A stretch of DNA of 64,000 nucleotides from Spirogloea muscicola (GCA_009602725.1 WELB01000097.1:444273-508272); one strand, 5' to 3'. Positions 10,036 to 22,362 are shown, numbered from the stretch's first letter. Program-made: numbers and translations. Notes: generated by a model not told the origin, from the sequence alone.

Positions 10036-13000
10036 TTACACTGCACCCACTCCTCCGCCCATGCCTCCACCCATACCTGACGCCATCCCAGCACCTCCTC
10101 CAAACTTAGTCATGAGCTTGGTAAGGATTGGGCCAACCTTTGGGTTGCCGGCGTGCTTTGCAATGTTGGCAGGATTGCTCATCACTGCAATAGAGGAACA
10201 CAATACCTTTGTAAGAATGTATAGCGATTGCTAACAGGGAAAGAGCAGACATAGAAGATCAAGCCATTTGACTCAGACCAGATGCCCGAGCTATTGGCCC
10301 ACTATCTATGAAATGCCCCAGTGTCAGGATACAAGTAAAGGCCTCTGCACGTAGTAATAGCTGAAGACATGGAAAAAAAGATACTGAAAGTACTAGGACA
10401 GTCCTGATTCAGCTAATCCCTTTGCATTCTGTTCCAGGATAGAAGGTTCTACTTGCTTGTCTTCACAGGAAGGAGCTATGCTTGACTATATTCTCACCAT
10501 CCTGCAAGGCAGCCATAACCTCTGGGTCTGAAAATGCAGCCATCATCTCCGGGTCCTGTGCAATCTTATGTGAAGTTACTCAATACAAGATGCTCAGTTT
10601 AGGAGGTGAGCAGACCACTGGAATGCACTGCTGCAGATTCAACAGACTAAAGTCTTAAAAGTGACACATGGAGCACAACTTCTTGCTTGTGATGAGATGG
10701 TTGAATGCACAATACACTAAGCAAGTAAGGGACTGCATGACTAGTGTGAGTCGTACATTGAACACTTTGTCCATGCCAGGAGGCATCCCGCCGGGCATGC
10801 CACCTGGGCCCCTAGGCGTACTCCTGGTTCCACTGGACGTGCCTGCATCCCTCTTGCTCGCTGCATCATACCTTGCCTGCACACATTCAAAAGCTTTGAG
10901 TCAACAGACTTAGTTACAGTGTGGTTGATATATCACAGGTCTACCTCACAAGCCTACCATGAGACTTATGCCCTGAGGCCTAAAACCAACCACCAGCAGA
11001 CCCTCGTATAGTAAACAGCCCAACCAAGGATGATACCATAGGGAGGGCAGGCTTGGCTGAGTCATTGCCTGAGCTTCTGCTCGCCGCTGCTGGCGCTCCC
11101 TATCTTCACGGGCTTTTTGCTGCCTGGCAACCTGTCGTCGGTATTCCTCCAACTTGTGCACGTTTGGCTCAATCTGCACCAAGGGCACAAGGAAAAGATG
11201 AAGCTCAGCACTCCATGGTTTCCCAGCAACTAGCACCCATGTGAAGCACTAGCAAGGTATATCTGCATGGCAGTATGCTTTGCATTACAAAACTTGCTTG
11301 TCTGGACTGCTGACTTAGATGTTGACGTGCACATGGTCCTGCATCAAAATCAGATCATCACATACGCGCTTCAATGTTGCTGCTGCTTCTTCGTCATAGT
11401 CAATCTGGCAGGCAAAGCGTAGGTCCTTCGCAGCCTCCTCCCACTGCCCAAGAAGAGCCTTTGCCTCCCCCCTCCACTTGTGCGCCTTGGCGGAGTCAGG
11501 ATTGAGCTGTCTTGCACCAAGAGAACGCCTGTGTTGAATTGTGCTCCTAGAGATTGGCCGTATCGAACTATTCTCAAGTACCAACTTGACATGCACGGCA
11601 AATACTGCTGTGAGGAGTCTCAGCTGACGCACAGTGCATGCTGACTCTGAACGTCCTTCAGAGGAGGAGACAGAGAACAGGGAGCAGTAGCGATTATCTT
11701 CCACATAAGTTGACGCTGACTTTATCCTACGATTCAACATTTGCTTTGTGATGACCACCTGCCTCCTAGATGTCTCAACATAATAAGCGTACCTGAAGAG
11801 CAGCATCACAATCTGCTACGGCAGCATTGGGCTTCTTCATGCGGACAAAAAGACTTGCTGCAAAACATACCATGCTCACTTAGTACCTTACAAGCCTCAA
11901 CCAAGGCCAGCAGATTTGTTAGGCAAGTCCACTGCCCCGCTTGCTAGGAGAATGCTGTTGTTGTACCCTGCTTGCCTACCTCTGCTTGCGTATGGAATGG
12001 CTGACGATGGATTATTCAGGATGGCCTCTGTGAATCCTTCCAAAGCCTTATCATAATCACCTGCAATAAGACCGTCACATACGAGTGTTCATGTACGACA
12101 AACAAGTGGCAATTCGAAGCTTGAGGAGACTCTCCCAGCCGTAGTTATCCAAACGATGCAGTGGGAGATCATAAATTCATGAGAAGAGATAGGATAAACG
12201 GATGCCTCTTCAGGGCACACCTGAGGCCAGAGCTTCTGCAGCCTCCGCCTTCGCCAACTGAGCCTTGTCCATCATCTCATCTGTGATCTCAATGTCCGGG
12301 TCCCCCATCTTCACCAACAAAGGGGACAACAGTCAGGGGGTCATCTCAGTAAGCGCGACAAGCTTAACAGCCCTTCTCAACCAGAGTACTTTTGCTGTGT
12401 AAGAATGTGACCCAAGGCCTGAAAGTGGATCGCAGCCGCTGCACAGCTACTCAGTTAGCACCAGACATGAGGATTTCACAACCTCGGCAAGGATGCATCC
12501 CACGTGCCCTGCCGTCGCTGTGAGCGCGTCAGATCTGGCTGCACCTTCTGCGAAGGCTCCTCATCAGGCTCTACAACCGAGTCCATGTCAAGCTCTGGCT
12601 CTGGCGGCAAGCCCTCGTCCTTCTCCTCCTGCTCCTCCTCCTCCACGGGAATAGCTGACTCTTCCCTCGCGTGCTCGTGGTGCCGCGGCTCTTGAGCTGC
12701 CCCCCCGGCATCACTTTCTGGCTCCTGTGAATGCCCACAACATGACCTGGGGATTCTCAGTGAGCGCCATGCAATAGGTGAACAGGAGTCTCGAAGGTCC
12801 GCCTAGTCTCGTCTTAGGAGAAGGCTACTCAATCAGGACCGAAGTAGCGATGGCGGCTACAAATAGCCATGGCAGCCTGCCGTGAAGCAGGGGCAGCAAG
12901 AGGAGGCGCTCACCGAGCCATAAGCCTCGGCCGGAAGCTTCGCCCCCAGCCTGCCACACGCCAGCGCGGCCAGCTCAGTCCGTCAGGTATGCGGAATATG

Positions 13001-13398
13001 CGTCACGGAGGACCGAGACAGAGCCCGGCACGGCAAGCCCGGGGTGGGGACAAGCAGCAACCATTGCGGCAGCCAGCTTGAGGGGTAGGAGAGCAGAGGC
13101 GGGACTTGAGTCTCACAGGCACAGTAACACAGGCTTGTGCCATTGCGCTCAGCTGCTAGAAGAAGCTAGAGGCGGGGGCGGCCCGCAAGCACCAGACAGC
13201 GGTGCCAAGGGAGCTGGCGCAGTCGAGCTGAGCGGGCAGGCGCCGGAGAAGGCCTGCGAAGGCTGGCGGGGGTCAGGGGGAGGCGCACCCTTCCAGATAG
13301 TCGCGGAAGAAGCGCAGGTTGGGCGAGGCGAGCACGGCGGGCGACGCCTGGCACAGCGTCACGAACTGCCGCAGCTGCGCGACCTTCGCGGCGTCCAT
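10036..13398 (-). CDS. HIP: Hsp70-interacting protein Hip (ST13/FAM10 type)
   Basis: Cytosolic cochaperone that stabilises the ADP-bound state of Hsp70 and works in the Hsp70-Hsp90 relay. Eleven exons join in phase to 377 residues: 13398-13289, 12950-12914, 12724-12545, 12308-12221, 12060-11980, 11857-11793, 11506-11366, 11173-11069, 10876-10757, 10555-10498 and 10184-10036. In order: N-terminal dimerisation region (MDAAKVAQLRQF, FFRDYLEG, residues 1-50), acidic linker (50-110), TPR repeats (about 118-230), charged helix (237-269), GGMP-type stretch (280-305), and C-terminal DP/STI1-like domain (MMAAFSDPEVMAALQD, then NPANIAKHAGNPKV) ending in Gly/Met repeats. Length matches human Hip. The intron after exon 8 has a GC donor (CAG|GCAATG). 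It is divergent from the 14004 gene, with a heat-shock-element match 69 bp upstream of the ATG. Confidence 0.95.
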
Positions 13399-13466
13399 GG
13401 CGGCGGCGGCCCCAGATAGAAGTGGATGGAGTCGGGCGGCGGCTTTGTTGAGCAAGACGGGGCTTC

Positions 13467-13474
13467 TTCTAGAA
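13467..13474. promoter_or_regulatory. heat-shock-element core TTCTAGAA upstream of Hip
   Basis: TTCNNGAA, two perfect inverted half-sites, 69 bp upstream of the Hip start codon. Heat-shock factors bind arrays of such units; a clear third unit is not present. The gene product (an Hsp70 cochaperone) makes the match meaningful, but 8-bp matches also occur by chance. Confidence 0.4.
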
Positions 13475-13700
13475 CAACGGGACGAGCGCTTGACGTTTAC
13501 CCCGCCGTCGGCGTCACGTCTCGTGCGGACGAACGGCGCCACCGTCCGCCTAGCGTCTCGTCGCGCTCCGTCGGGGGGTTTTGGGCAGGTTCAAGGGGTA
13601 GGGGTCAGTGTCCGCGAAGTCGCGCCGGGCCGCGCCACGGCCTCCGCCGCGAGCTCCGGTGGCCGCGCAGGAATCCACGACCGCCGGCAGCGGCGGCCCC

Positions 13701-13731
13701 TAAACCCTAAATCATAAATCCCAAACCCTTA
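13701..13731. promoter_or_regulatory. telo-box pair in divergent promoter
   Basis: AAACCCTAA at 13702-13710 and a variant AAACCCTTA at 13723-13731, midway between the Hip start (13398) and the start at 14004. In plants telo-boxes in 5' regions are bound by TRB/Myb-type proteins and are common in housekeeping promoters. The 605-bp interval probably acts as a shared bidirectional promoter (inference). Confidence 0.55.
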
Positions 13732-14003
13732 GCCTAATCGTCCAGCAGTTGGTGCAAGGCTGCGAGTCCTATGCCGGCCCAGGCAGCATTAGGCAGCAGG
13801 GAGAGGCGGCAGCGGCAGTGGCGACCAAGGCCGGGCGGCGGCGGCGGCGGCCGGGGGCTATGACAGCAGCCGAGAGCAGGCGGAGGGTGAAGGGAGGAGG
13901 GTGGAGGCAGCGGGACTTGGGCTCCAGGCCAGCAGGACTTAGGATGAGGGCTTGGCTGTGAGGTCCTGAGTTCGGGGCAAAGGAAGGAGCGGGAAGGGCG
14001 GCC

Positions 14004-15864
14004 ATGGTGGTGCCAGAAGGCGGCGCGGCGGCGGCTCCGCGCCTCCCCCGGTGGCTGGCCGAGTTTGAGAGCCCCGTGACGTTCCGGGTCGGGCAGGTGA
14101 TGACGGGCGTCGGCGTCGGCTGTGGCCTTGGCCTTGGCGTCGGCAGCCCCGTGAACGTCGGCGAGTGACCCCCCTCCTTCCCACGCCCCGCCCATAGCCC
14201 GCGGCGCTGCCGAGCAGCCCGCTGACGCGCGTTTGCGGCGCTGCGAGCCGCAGGCGCGCTGCCGATCGTGGGGCCGGTGGTGGGCCAGGTGATTGCCACC
14301 TTCGAGGGCGTGCACACGTCGCTCGGCGACTCCGGCCGGCTCTTCCGCTCCGCCGTGCGCTCCACCACCACGCCCCCTGCCCTCCACGCGAGGCGCTCGG
14401 CATTGACCTGGAACACTAGCTAGAGTGGTCTCCTTGTTGGCTAGCTGCCTCCAGTTGAGCTGCAACCCCTTCCGTGCAGGCCAAGCGACTGGGCGTCCAG
14501 AAGCTGGAGATGGGTATCGGGTGCGGTGTTGGTATTGGGCACGGCTTTGGCGTAGGTGAGGTCCATCTACCTCAAGATGCCCGTCAGGCTTGTCTTGAGC
14601 ACTGTCACCTGGCGCAACTCGGACCCCTAGACACTGAGCACAAGAGAACATTCTCTGACGCTAAGTACCAAGCAATTCCACACTCTGACGCCTACTAGCT
14701 CTTTTGCAAAGTGGTTATGGATGGCACAGCCAGTCAGGGCTTCGCACTTTGAGCCCCCCCAGTTGGGGCTGCAACAATTTGAGCATCTAAACCAAGGACA
14801 TGAATGTGCAAACAGGCTTGGCGCTTAAGCCAGGTGTAGGCGCCCAAATTGCACGCACCCTGCAGGTGCGCATCTTTTTCTCGCCAATGCACGCACTCTG
14901 CACACAACACTTATATCAGTATCTTAGGACACTCCTATATAACACCATTGCCTCGTACACCATTTGCAACCTGATTGGCTATGAGGCCATGCTGGGCTGC
15001 TCGACTGTTTGAAAGCTATTGCTGCTGCACTGCTGATTGAGGCATGGTCATTGCAGGCCGGGATGGCGCACCTTGCTGAACAGCTTCAGGCCCGGCTCGA
15101 AACCCAGGGGCAGGTGGCCGAGTCGTCCTCACCAGCACCAGCAACTGCAGCACAGCCAATTGCAGCAGCCTCAGATGTGGACAGGGTCACCACAGGCATC
15201 AGCAGCCCGGCAGCTTCAGCCGGGCCTGCACCGCATGTGCCAGAAACGGCAGGGGCAACGCCTGAGCGGACTGCCGTGAGCCTCGGCAACTTCACCTGCA
15301 GTTCATGAAACGTCTCATAAGCATCAAGAGCCACTTCCAAGCGACCCATACGACTTAGGGTGACTAGGATTGGAGCCTGCCACGTAATCGCGAGCTTATT
15401 TGAGCTAACGGCTTCAATTAATGTTTTGCAAATGGAACAGCTCGACCAACTGCAGGACGAGAATGACCTCCTGTGGGCGGTACAGCGCCTGCCACTGCGT
15501 TGCCAGTGATGTCTGCCCAGCGCTTGAAGTGCATCTTGTACTTATGATGCTTTATCCATTGTGAGGGAAGTTGGGCTTCACCTTGTATCTGTCATCCTCT
15601 TCTGAGTAGGTGCTCATGTTGTTGGCGGCTGGTGCAGCTGGTTCGTCAGCAAGGCCGTATTGATCAGCTGGAGGATCGCTTCCAGCGACTTGAGAGCTCT
15701 TGGAGCATTGGTGGCGCCAGCCAGGTACTCGACGACCGGTCCTGGCCGTTCTCATTTCCATCAGTGCCAGTGCAGGCTGCAGCAGCGCTGAGAGCAGGCA
15801 GCAGCTGCAAGAGCTGCTGGAAGTGCCGCCAACGGCTCCGCCGGCAGAAATAGCCGCCGGATAA
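14004..15864 (+). CDS. conserved plant protein with two Gly-rich membrane-like segments and a C-terminal coiled coil
   Basis: Eight exons join in phase to 267 residues: 14004-14160, 14254-14354, 14480-14555, 14816-14865, 15057-15275, 15441-15479, 15638-15710 and 15776-15864. Residues 30-49 (GQVMTGVGVGCGLGLGVGSP) and about 96-115 (MGIGCGVGIGHGFGVGLAL) are paired glycine-rich hydrophobic segments, followed by an Ala/Pro/Ser-rich region and a coiled coil near 203-238 (LDQLQDENDLLWA, then LVRQQGRIDQLEDRFQRLE). I recall unnamed land-plant proteins with this order (GVGCGVGIGF, then GAKNIEAGVGCGV, then a short C-terminal coil); function is not known to me. A membrane location is inferred. The first intron appears to use a GC donor (GTCG|GCGAGT), needed to keep VNVGALPIVGPV in frame. 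Exons 6 to 8 are less certain than 1 to 5. Confidence 0.7.
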
Positions 15865-16439
15865 AACCTAAAATTGCCGGCTCTGCTGGCACTGCAGCAG
15901 CCAAGCTTTTGAACGACCTTTGCTACCTGTAAAGTGCCGCTGCCAATGTTAGCTGTGACTGCATCCTGCCAACACAATTCCACATTGAAGGCATAGTGCT
16001 ATGCTATGAAGCACCCTGTCAGTTGTCGCTTGGGAGTGTAGTATGCAATAGCAGGCTGAGCAAGCGTCAGTCTGGGAGGGAAACAGGACATCTAGCAACC
16101 TAGGGGTTGCTAGATGGGCAGACCCCTTGCCAAAGTGTGCCAGAGGCGATTGGGCAGGTGAGTGTCTCATCCACACAGAAGGGTTGAGGTAAATTGTATT
16201 TGGCGGCCAGTCACAACGATCCCCTGTGTGAGGAACTCTGGTACTCTGATTTGCACAGCCCATCACAGCAGATTGGTGGGCTCCAAATGTGAAGGGCCCT
16301 CAGAGATTCCCGACAAGGTAAATAACACGATTGCCAGCTTTGGCGCCACATGAGTGGTGTCCGCGTCTGCAGCCTGGGACCGTTGCCAAGCATCATCATT
16401 GGGAGAAGAAGCAGCTTATTCGAAGGAGCTGAGGGCTGT

Positions 16440-16960
16440 GGCTCCTTAGAACCTTGTCCATTCCTTTGGGCTGGCGACTCACAAGAAGAAGTGGCTCTCC
16501 CGATGGGGGCAAGGGCTGTGATAAGCCAGCCCAAACAAAGAGTTGACAAGGATCGAAGGGGCCAAACTACGAAGGGGCCAAAAGAAGAAAGAAGAAAGCG
16601 CTATCTCAGAACTGGGGTAGGATGAACCAGTACGATGAACCTATATGATGAATCACTAGGATGAATCACCTACGCCTTGCGCCTGCGTGCTGGCCGTGAT
16701 CTCGCTGCAGCCTCTGGCTTTCGTCAGGGGGACTGTTTTCGGGCAGCTAGTCTTTCGGATGTGCGGCTTCTCACTCGTAGTTTTTGAGTGCTTCATCTCA
16801 CAGCCACTGCCTGTCAATGGGAAGAGCTGTTCTTCTGTGAACCTTTGTCAGTTCTTTTCGGGCTGGCTTTTCACAGCCCTTGCCCCCATTGGGAGAGCCA
16901 CTTCTTCCTCTGTGACAAGCCAGCCCACAAACGAGTGAACAAGGTTCTAGGGAGCCGGAA
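16440..16960. mobile_element. LINE 3' fragments with tail repeats
   Basis: On the plus strand at about 16672-16790 is the usual terminal coding region (LRLRAGRDLAAASGF, then SLSDVRLLTR) followed by a stop and the 3' tail with GGGCTGGCTTTTCACAGCC at 16860-16878. Oppositely oriented tails occur at 16490-16560 and 16890-16950. These are short 5'-truncated copies. The stretch 15865-16440 holds nothing I can name. Confidence 0.7.
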
Positions 16961-17164
16961 AATGTGGAAATCACCACCAAGGGTGCTCAATTACATCGTC
17001 GCGATCAGCCACGACGGCGGCCTAAGCGAGCTGCGTGAAGTACAACGAGAGGAGCAATGAGATCGGGCCACACGGCGGCCCGTGAGGTCGCCACTTGGCA
17101 CTAGTGAGGTGCCAGCCTGAGCTAGGGCCTGGGCGACCTGCTGGGCGCAGAGAGGGAAGCCGGC

Positions 17165-17170
17165 TATAAA
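17165..17170 (+). promoter_or_regulatory. probable TATA box of the coiled-coil gene
   Basis: TATAAA, 78 bp upstream of the ATG at 17248, in an otherwise GC-rich promoter. Distance and context suit a TATA element. Confidence 0.45.
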
Positions 17171-17247
17171 CGTGACAATCTTGCGCCGGGGAGGGGGGGT
17201 GAGCGGAAGGGAGGGAGGGAGGCTGGGCAGCTCAGCCGGACCTAGAG

Positions 17248-20200
17248 ATGCAGCTCGGGCAGCCCGCGACCTCGCCGCCGCCGCCGCCGCAGCCGCCGCG
17301 AGCGCCGCGCGGCGCGCTCGCCCGGAGTGGCGCCGGCGCGCTTATCTGGCCGCTCGGCGTCGCAGCGGGCGGGGCTCTCGTGGCCTTCTCCCGCCGCCCT
17401 TGCTCGTAGCGAGGGTCCGGAGGGCGGCGCTTAGGCCGGGCGCCAGGCCGGCGAGCGCAGAGGAGGAAGTCAGTNTCCGGCGGAGCGGCCTCTGGCGACG
17501 GCCACGCGACGGCTGCCAGCGCGCGAGGAGGAGCCCCTACGAGGGCCAGGGCGGCGGGGCGCGCCGGCGACTGGGGCCTCTGGCGCACGCCGCCGGCGCT
17601 GAGAGCGGCGGCAGCAGTCCCCTGTGGCTCTCCCGATGCTCAGCCGCGGGCCTGGCGACCGCGGAGGGCCCCGTGCGGCCGGCCTCGGGCGCAGCTCGCG
17701 GACTCCACGCCGGGGTGGGCGCTCCAGCTCCATTGGCCGCTGAGCTCGAGGCTGCGTCCTAGGGCTTAGGGGTCTCTAGCAGTTGCCTCAGTCTCACAAT
17801 GGCCACAGTGGCACTGTGTCAGCATCATTGTCACCGTCTGTCAGGCTTCAGCCTCTACAGCTATCAGTGGCAAGGCGCATTTGCCGGGAGGGTGGCCATC
17901 AGACACCACTGCTTGCTCGCTGGCCTTTAGGTTGAGCTCTTGCTGGCATTGCGCAACTTCTTAAAGCATAATGAGCTTTTGCTGGCATTGCGCAACTCGT
18001 TAAGGCCAATAGTGGTCCAATATGCACTCAGATAGCTCCGTTGCCAATACCTCTGCCTCTTTGCTCCAGGCCGGCGCCCTCTCCTGCAGCCGAAGACGTC
18101 GCCCAAAGCAAGAATGGGCCACTGGATGGCGCTCTGCCACCGCCACCAGTGCTGCCCCAAGTTGCCTCGGCCCGGAAGCCCGGCCTGCGCAGCCTCGTGG
18201 CCCGAGGCTCCGCCGCCTACCAGCAGGCGCGGGACCTGCTCGGCTCTCTGGCCGCCAACATGGACGCCCTGGAGCTGGGACTCGTGAAGCGCGAGAAGGT
18301 CCGTGTCTCATCCCCCAGCACGCTGTACATAGCGCAGTCACCCTGGGGGCTGGATGCTTAGTATCACAAAGGCTGAGGCATTGACTTTGGGTAGTATGCC
18401 TAGATCGCTGCATAGAAGTTCAGCCTTTTCCCGTCTGACTACTTCTAGCACCCCTTGGCCGGCCAGGACATTGAGGCGACCAACACCGCCATCGCAGAGA
18501 TGACTGTTGATGCAAGCACCTCTCGGGAGGTAAGAGCGACGCCATACCTGCAGTGCTCGGCCTTGAGCACACTATTGTCCCCCGTTGACATTGCAGGCGT
18601 CCTTGCGTGCACACACAGCGCCGGCAGGCGGGGGACGTGGCGCTGGGCGAGGCGGAGGGCCGCACGCGGCGGCTTGCGCAGCAGGTGGGACTGCTGCAGC
18701 GCGAAAGCAGCTCCAAGGACCAGCGTGTTGCGGATCTCCAAGAGCAGGTTGCAGCTGCGCAGCAGGTGTGCACTTGTTGCCGCGCCCTTGCTCTGACTAA
18801 TCTTTCTGGCATATCCTGACCCTTACTTGGTTACAAAGCCAAGCCTGTAAGCTGTGCAAGAAGCCCTAAATATCATATCAACTGATAAAGCACAGTGAGG
18901 TCAACAGCATCAGTTGAGCTGCTTCAGCTTCTCGCCATCCTGCCAATACTTAGCCTACAATCTACTACTCATGTCTGAGTTTTGAGTTTCTGGCTGCTGT
19001 GGGTGTCGTTCAAGGAGAGCAGAGTTTGAGGAACGCCGAGGAGCGACTCAGGGCCACCACTGAGCAGCAGGAGGAGCTGGACACCGCCGCCCTAGCTAAG
19101 GACTCCCAGGTCCAATGCATTTCAGATTTTCACAGCACAGGTTCAAATAGATCCATTTGCGACAGGGTAGAGCTATTGCCCTGCTCACTTTGCTATTGAC
19201 TAGTGAGTGTGACTAGTAAATTTACGCAATGCACCCCAGCCCCATTGTGACTGTTAGTATGGTCCCCAGCGTAGTGCTTTGCTTGACTTGGCGTGCGCAT
19301 CCTGATGAACAAAGTGCTGAGATCAACATCGGCTTGCTCCTCCAGGCCCTGCAGTCGGCCCAGCAGCAGGTTAAGCAACTAACGTCCGAGCTCGAGCGGA
19401 TCTCGCGGGACTTGAACACGAGGAACGAGCTGCTGTCGCAGCTGCAGAATGAAGCCGTGCTCTCCAGCCAGGCGCTCCAGCAGGCGGCAACGGTACGTCA
19501 CACTTATTTGCAACTGCACTAGTGTTGCTGCTAGAGTAGACCCTGTGACAAGCACCTCAACCACTTGGACCTAGTTGGATAGCCATGAAGACAAGGGTCA
19601 GCTTGGACTACCTACTTTGCTTGTAAGCTCCATGCAGGCGGCTAGAGGGAGCTTAGCTGAGTCTGTTCTGGTGAGAGCTTACATTACTGAAGAATGAGGA
19701 ACAAGATGTCCGCAGGCTATGATGGCTGCACGAGAGAGGACTTTGAGTTTGGAGGACGAGCTGGAGGAGACAGGGGACCTTCTCAACAAGGAGAAGCAGG
19801 CAACTTTGAAGGCTCTCGAGCGAGCTGCTCTGATTGGAGCAGTGAGCATGACCATTCGTCTTGGACACTCATAGGTTTAGGTTTTCAGTTGGCAAACGTC
19901 GTCCAGCTAGTTGCAGTGCAGTCACAAAGTATGTCCGCTATAATGTACTCGTTTTTTCATGCTGTTCTGGCAAGGTCTTAGTCATCCTTGTCAATCTTGA
20001 GCATAGTGCTGGAAACAAGTTGCAGAAAGATGGAGATGCTTATGTCGTGTCGGGTGTGCTGTGTGCAGGATCTGTCGGAGGCACGAACGACAGTAGAAGA
20101 CCTGAATCTTAAGGTTGCGCAGCTGGAAGTGGAGAGCCGTAGCAAGGACCAGGTCATTGAGGCCTCCAAGCAGGAGCTTCGGCACACCAAGGAGCTTCTT

Positions 20201-22362
20201 GCGGGCGCCAATAAGGTATCTAAGTTTGGCAGCAATGGTACTTGGATACATTTCATGTTTGGGTGTCAAGTCAATGCATACTTGTGCCTTTGTCTATTTG
20301 CCCGCGCATCAATGTACTGTGTCAGACAGAGGTGTTACAAATTGCACATACAATAAGGCAACATGCACCTACACCACATTCTTGGTGTATTGTATTGTTG
20401 TGCTCAAGGCGCAACAATAAGTGCATCCACTAGCCAAGGTTTTGCAGTCCTTCACAGTCAACCTAAGGTTCCAGTGACCTGTGGAGGTGTTGCAGTCTGG
20501 CAGCTCCCATTGTGCTGATGTTCACTGGCGCAGTGCCCCTGCAGCTGCTCGTGCCAAACATCAGCCCAATGTGACTATCTCATCCCTGAGTGCCCATGAA
20601 GCTGATTATAGCATCCCTGTGGAGAGGTGCAGGTTGCTCAGGAGCTTCAAGAGCAAGTGACGAGCTTGGAGGTGCAGATGGAGGAAGCCAAGGCCAGGCT
20701 CCAGGAGGAGGTAGAATCTGGGGCTAAGGTGCTTCAGCAGGCGGTGGGCCGGGAGCAGGCGCTGCGGCTCGCCGAAGGCAGGGGGCGGGAATTGGCGGCC
20801 GAGCTAGCGGATGCGCGCAAATTAGTAGAGGCTAAGGAGCGTACCATGGCCGCTGTCAGGGAGGAGACGATGCGGTCTGCAGACCTCCTGATGGCTGCAT
20901 CCAAGACCCGGGAGGTGAGCTGCACCACATGGGATCCCTCTTTGTTGGTCTTTCTCTCTCCCTCCCTCTCCACTTTGATGGGGGCCTGGAGCCTGCGCGT
21001 CCAGGCCAGAATCAGCTTCCTGGATTCATTTAACTGGTCATTTCTCAAAGGGCTATGGCGTGTTTGTCGGACAGCTGTCCAGTAGTGCTTACTGGACAGT
21101 AGGTGGCTCGGAGCTTGAAATTTGGCCGCACATTTCCCCCTCAGGAAGTGACCTTTGAGTAAATGAATTGGGGATGGATATGTCACATTAAGGAGAGTGC
21201 TTTCATGTTGGTACAGGCTCTCATACAGTCGGAGAAGAGGGCTGAGCAGATGGCAGCTCAGCTCGTGGCGTTGGAGGCAGAAGTACAGTCTCAAGATGAG
21301 CTCCTGGAAGAGATCAGAGAGGACTCACAACGAACAACAGGGGCGTTGCAAACTGCGGCACGGATCAAGCAGGTGGATATGTGGGCAGCAAGATTGCTGC
21401 ATGTGTATGGCTCTTGAGGAATCTCAATGTGCCAGCAAGCTACTGAACTCATTCCATGTGGTTTTGCTTATTCAGGATCTGAACGAGGTAAGGGAGAGGG
21501 AGGAGGAGCTCAGGGAAGCGCTGGAGGAGAAGGAGAGTGAGCTGGCTGATCTACGCCGCAGTGTCACAGAGAATATTCGCGCCTTGCGAGCTGAGCAGGT
21601 CAGCCACTGTTCGTACTGCTACAGTGTGTCTTTCAAGCACAATGACAGCAGCATCACAAGCTCCTTCACCAGCTGGACATGCTATTTGCCAGATTAGTAC
21701 GCTTTTCAGAGTCCCTGAACATCTGTGGGCAATTGTCACTGCTGAAGGTTGTTGCAGGATTACCGTATGCCACCACGTGTGAATCTTCACAAGTGTAAAT
21801 CTGACCGTCATTTCTTGTGGGGCCCTCCACCTCAGGCAGCGCGGCAGGCTGAAAATAAAGTTAGGGAGCTGCTGGAGGAGGTCGAGGCCCTGCGGTCTGG
21901 AGTCACAAACCGAGACAGCGCCCTGGGCATGGTTAAGGAGGAGCTGGAGCAGAGCGTGGAGATGTTTGGCTCTGCAGCCAAAACCAGGGAGGTCAGTGAG
22001 CCTCCTCTGGGGCCTCCAAGTTGGAGCAAGGCATCACTATGAATTATGCTGTGTCTCCTCGCTTCCAATATTGTCAGACCTGCGAATATCCTGGATGATA
22101 TTATCTCTTAAGTGATCTTGTTATTTGCACCAGCCAGTCCTTCGCACCCTACATGAGCAGGTTGATATCTTCTACAAGAATTCTGGACGAAAGAGACCCT
22201 TGATAGTGAAGGAGATCTTCGACAGCAATGAGCATGATTGTAATGGTGTAATCCTGGCCACATGAATGACAGGCACTGAGAGAAGCTGAGCTGCAACTGC
22301 AACACCTCGAAACAGAGTTAGCGGCTCGGGATAAGCATATTGCTGAGCTGGAGCATCGCTGA
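17248..22362 (+). CDS. long coiled-coil protein with N-terminal hydrophobic anchor (MFP1-like candidate)
   Basis: Fourteen exons join in phase to 653 residues: 17248-17405, 18070-18298, 18449-18529, 18619-18765, 19023-19109, 19346-19492, 19638-19670, 19716-19841, 20069-20215, 20633-20914, 21217-21372, 21476-21598, 21836-21991 and 22273-22362. The N terminus is Pro-rich, then hydrophobic (GALIWPLGVAAGGALVAFS, about 28-48), followed by a Pro-rich linker and nearly 500 residues of heptad-type coil. Three exons have exactly 49 codons and one has 42; two have 52 and align with each other. All introns from the second onward are phase 0, so exons can be gained or lost without frame change. Architecture resembles plastid MAR-binding filament-like protein 1, but sequence similarity of coils proves little. 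A plastid or membrane location is inferred. The short exon 19638-19670 and first-exon donor (GTAGCG) are the weakest parts. Confidence 0.75.
17475..17475. other. ambiguous base
   Basis: A single n inside the first intron of the coiled-coil gene model. It does not affect the reading frame used. Confidence 0.95.
17933..18004 (+). repeat. short tandem duplication in intron 1 of the coiled-coil gene
   Basis: Two copies of a unit containing TTGCTGGCATTGCGCAAC (about 17939-17956 and 17977-17994), 38 bp apart, with flanking similarity (GAGCTCTTG and GAGCTTTTG). No function is evident. Confidence 0.6.

Noticed and set aside
13734-14651. 305-codon minus-strand open frame
   Set aside because: It overlaps exons 1-3 of the 14004 gene, whose conserved Gly-rich segments and in-phase splicing are on the plus strand; the minus frame is Pro/Arg-rich and explained by GC content.
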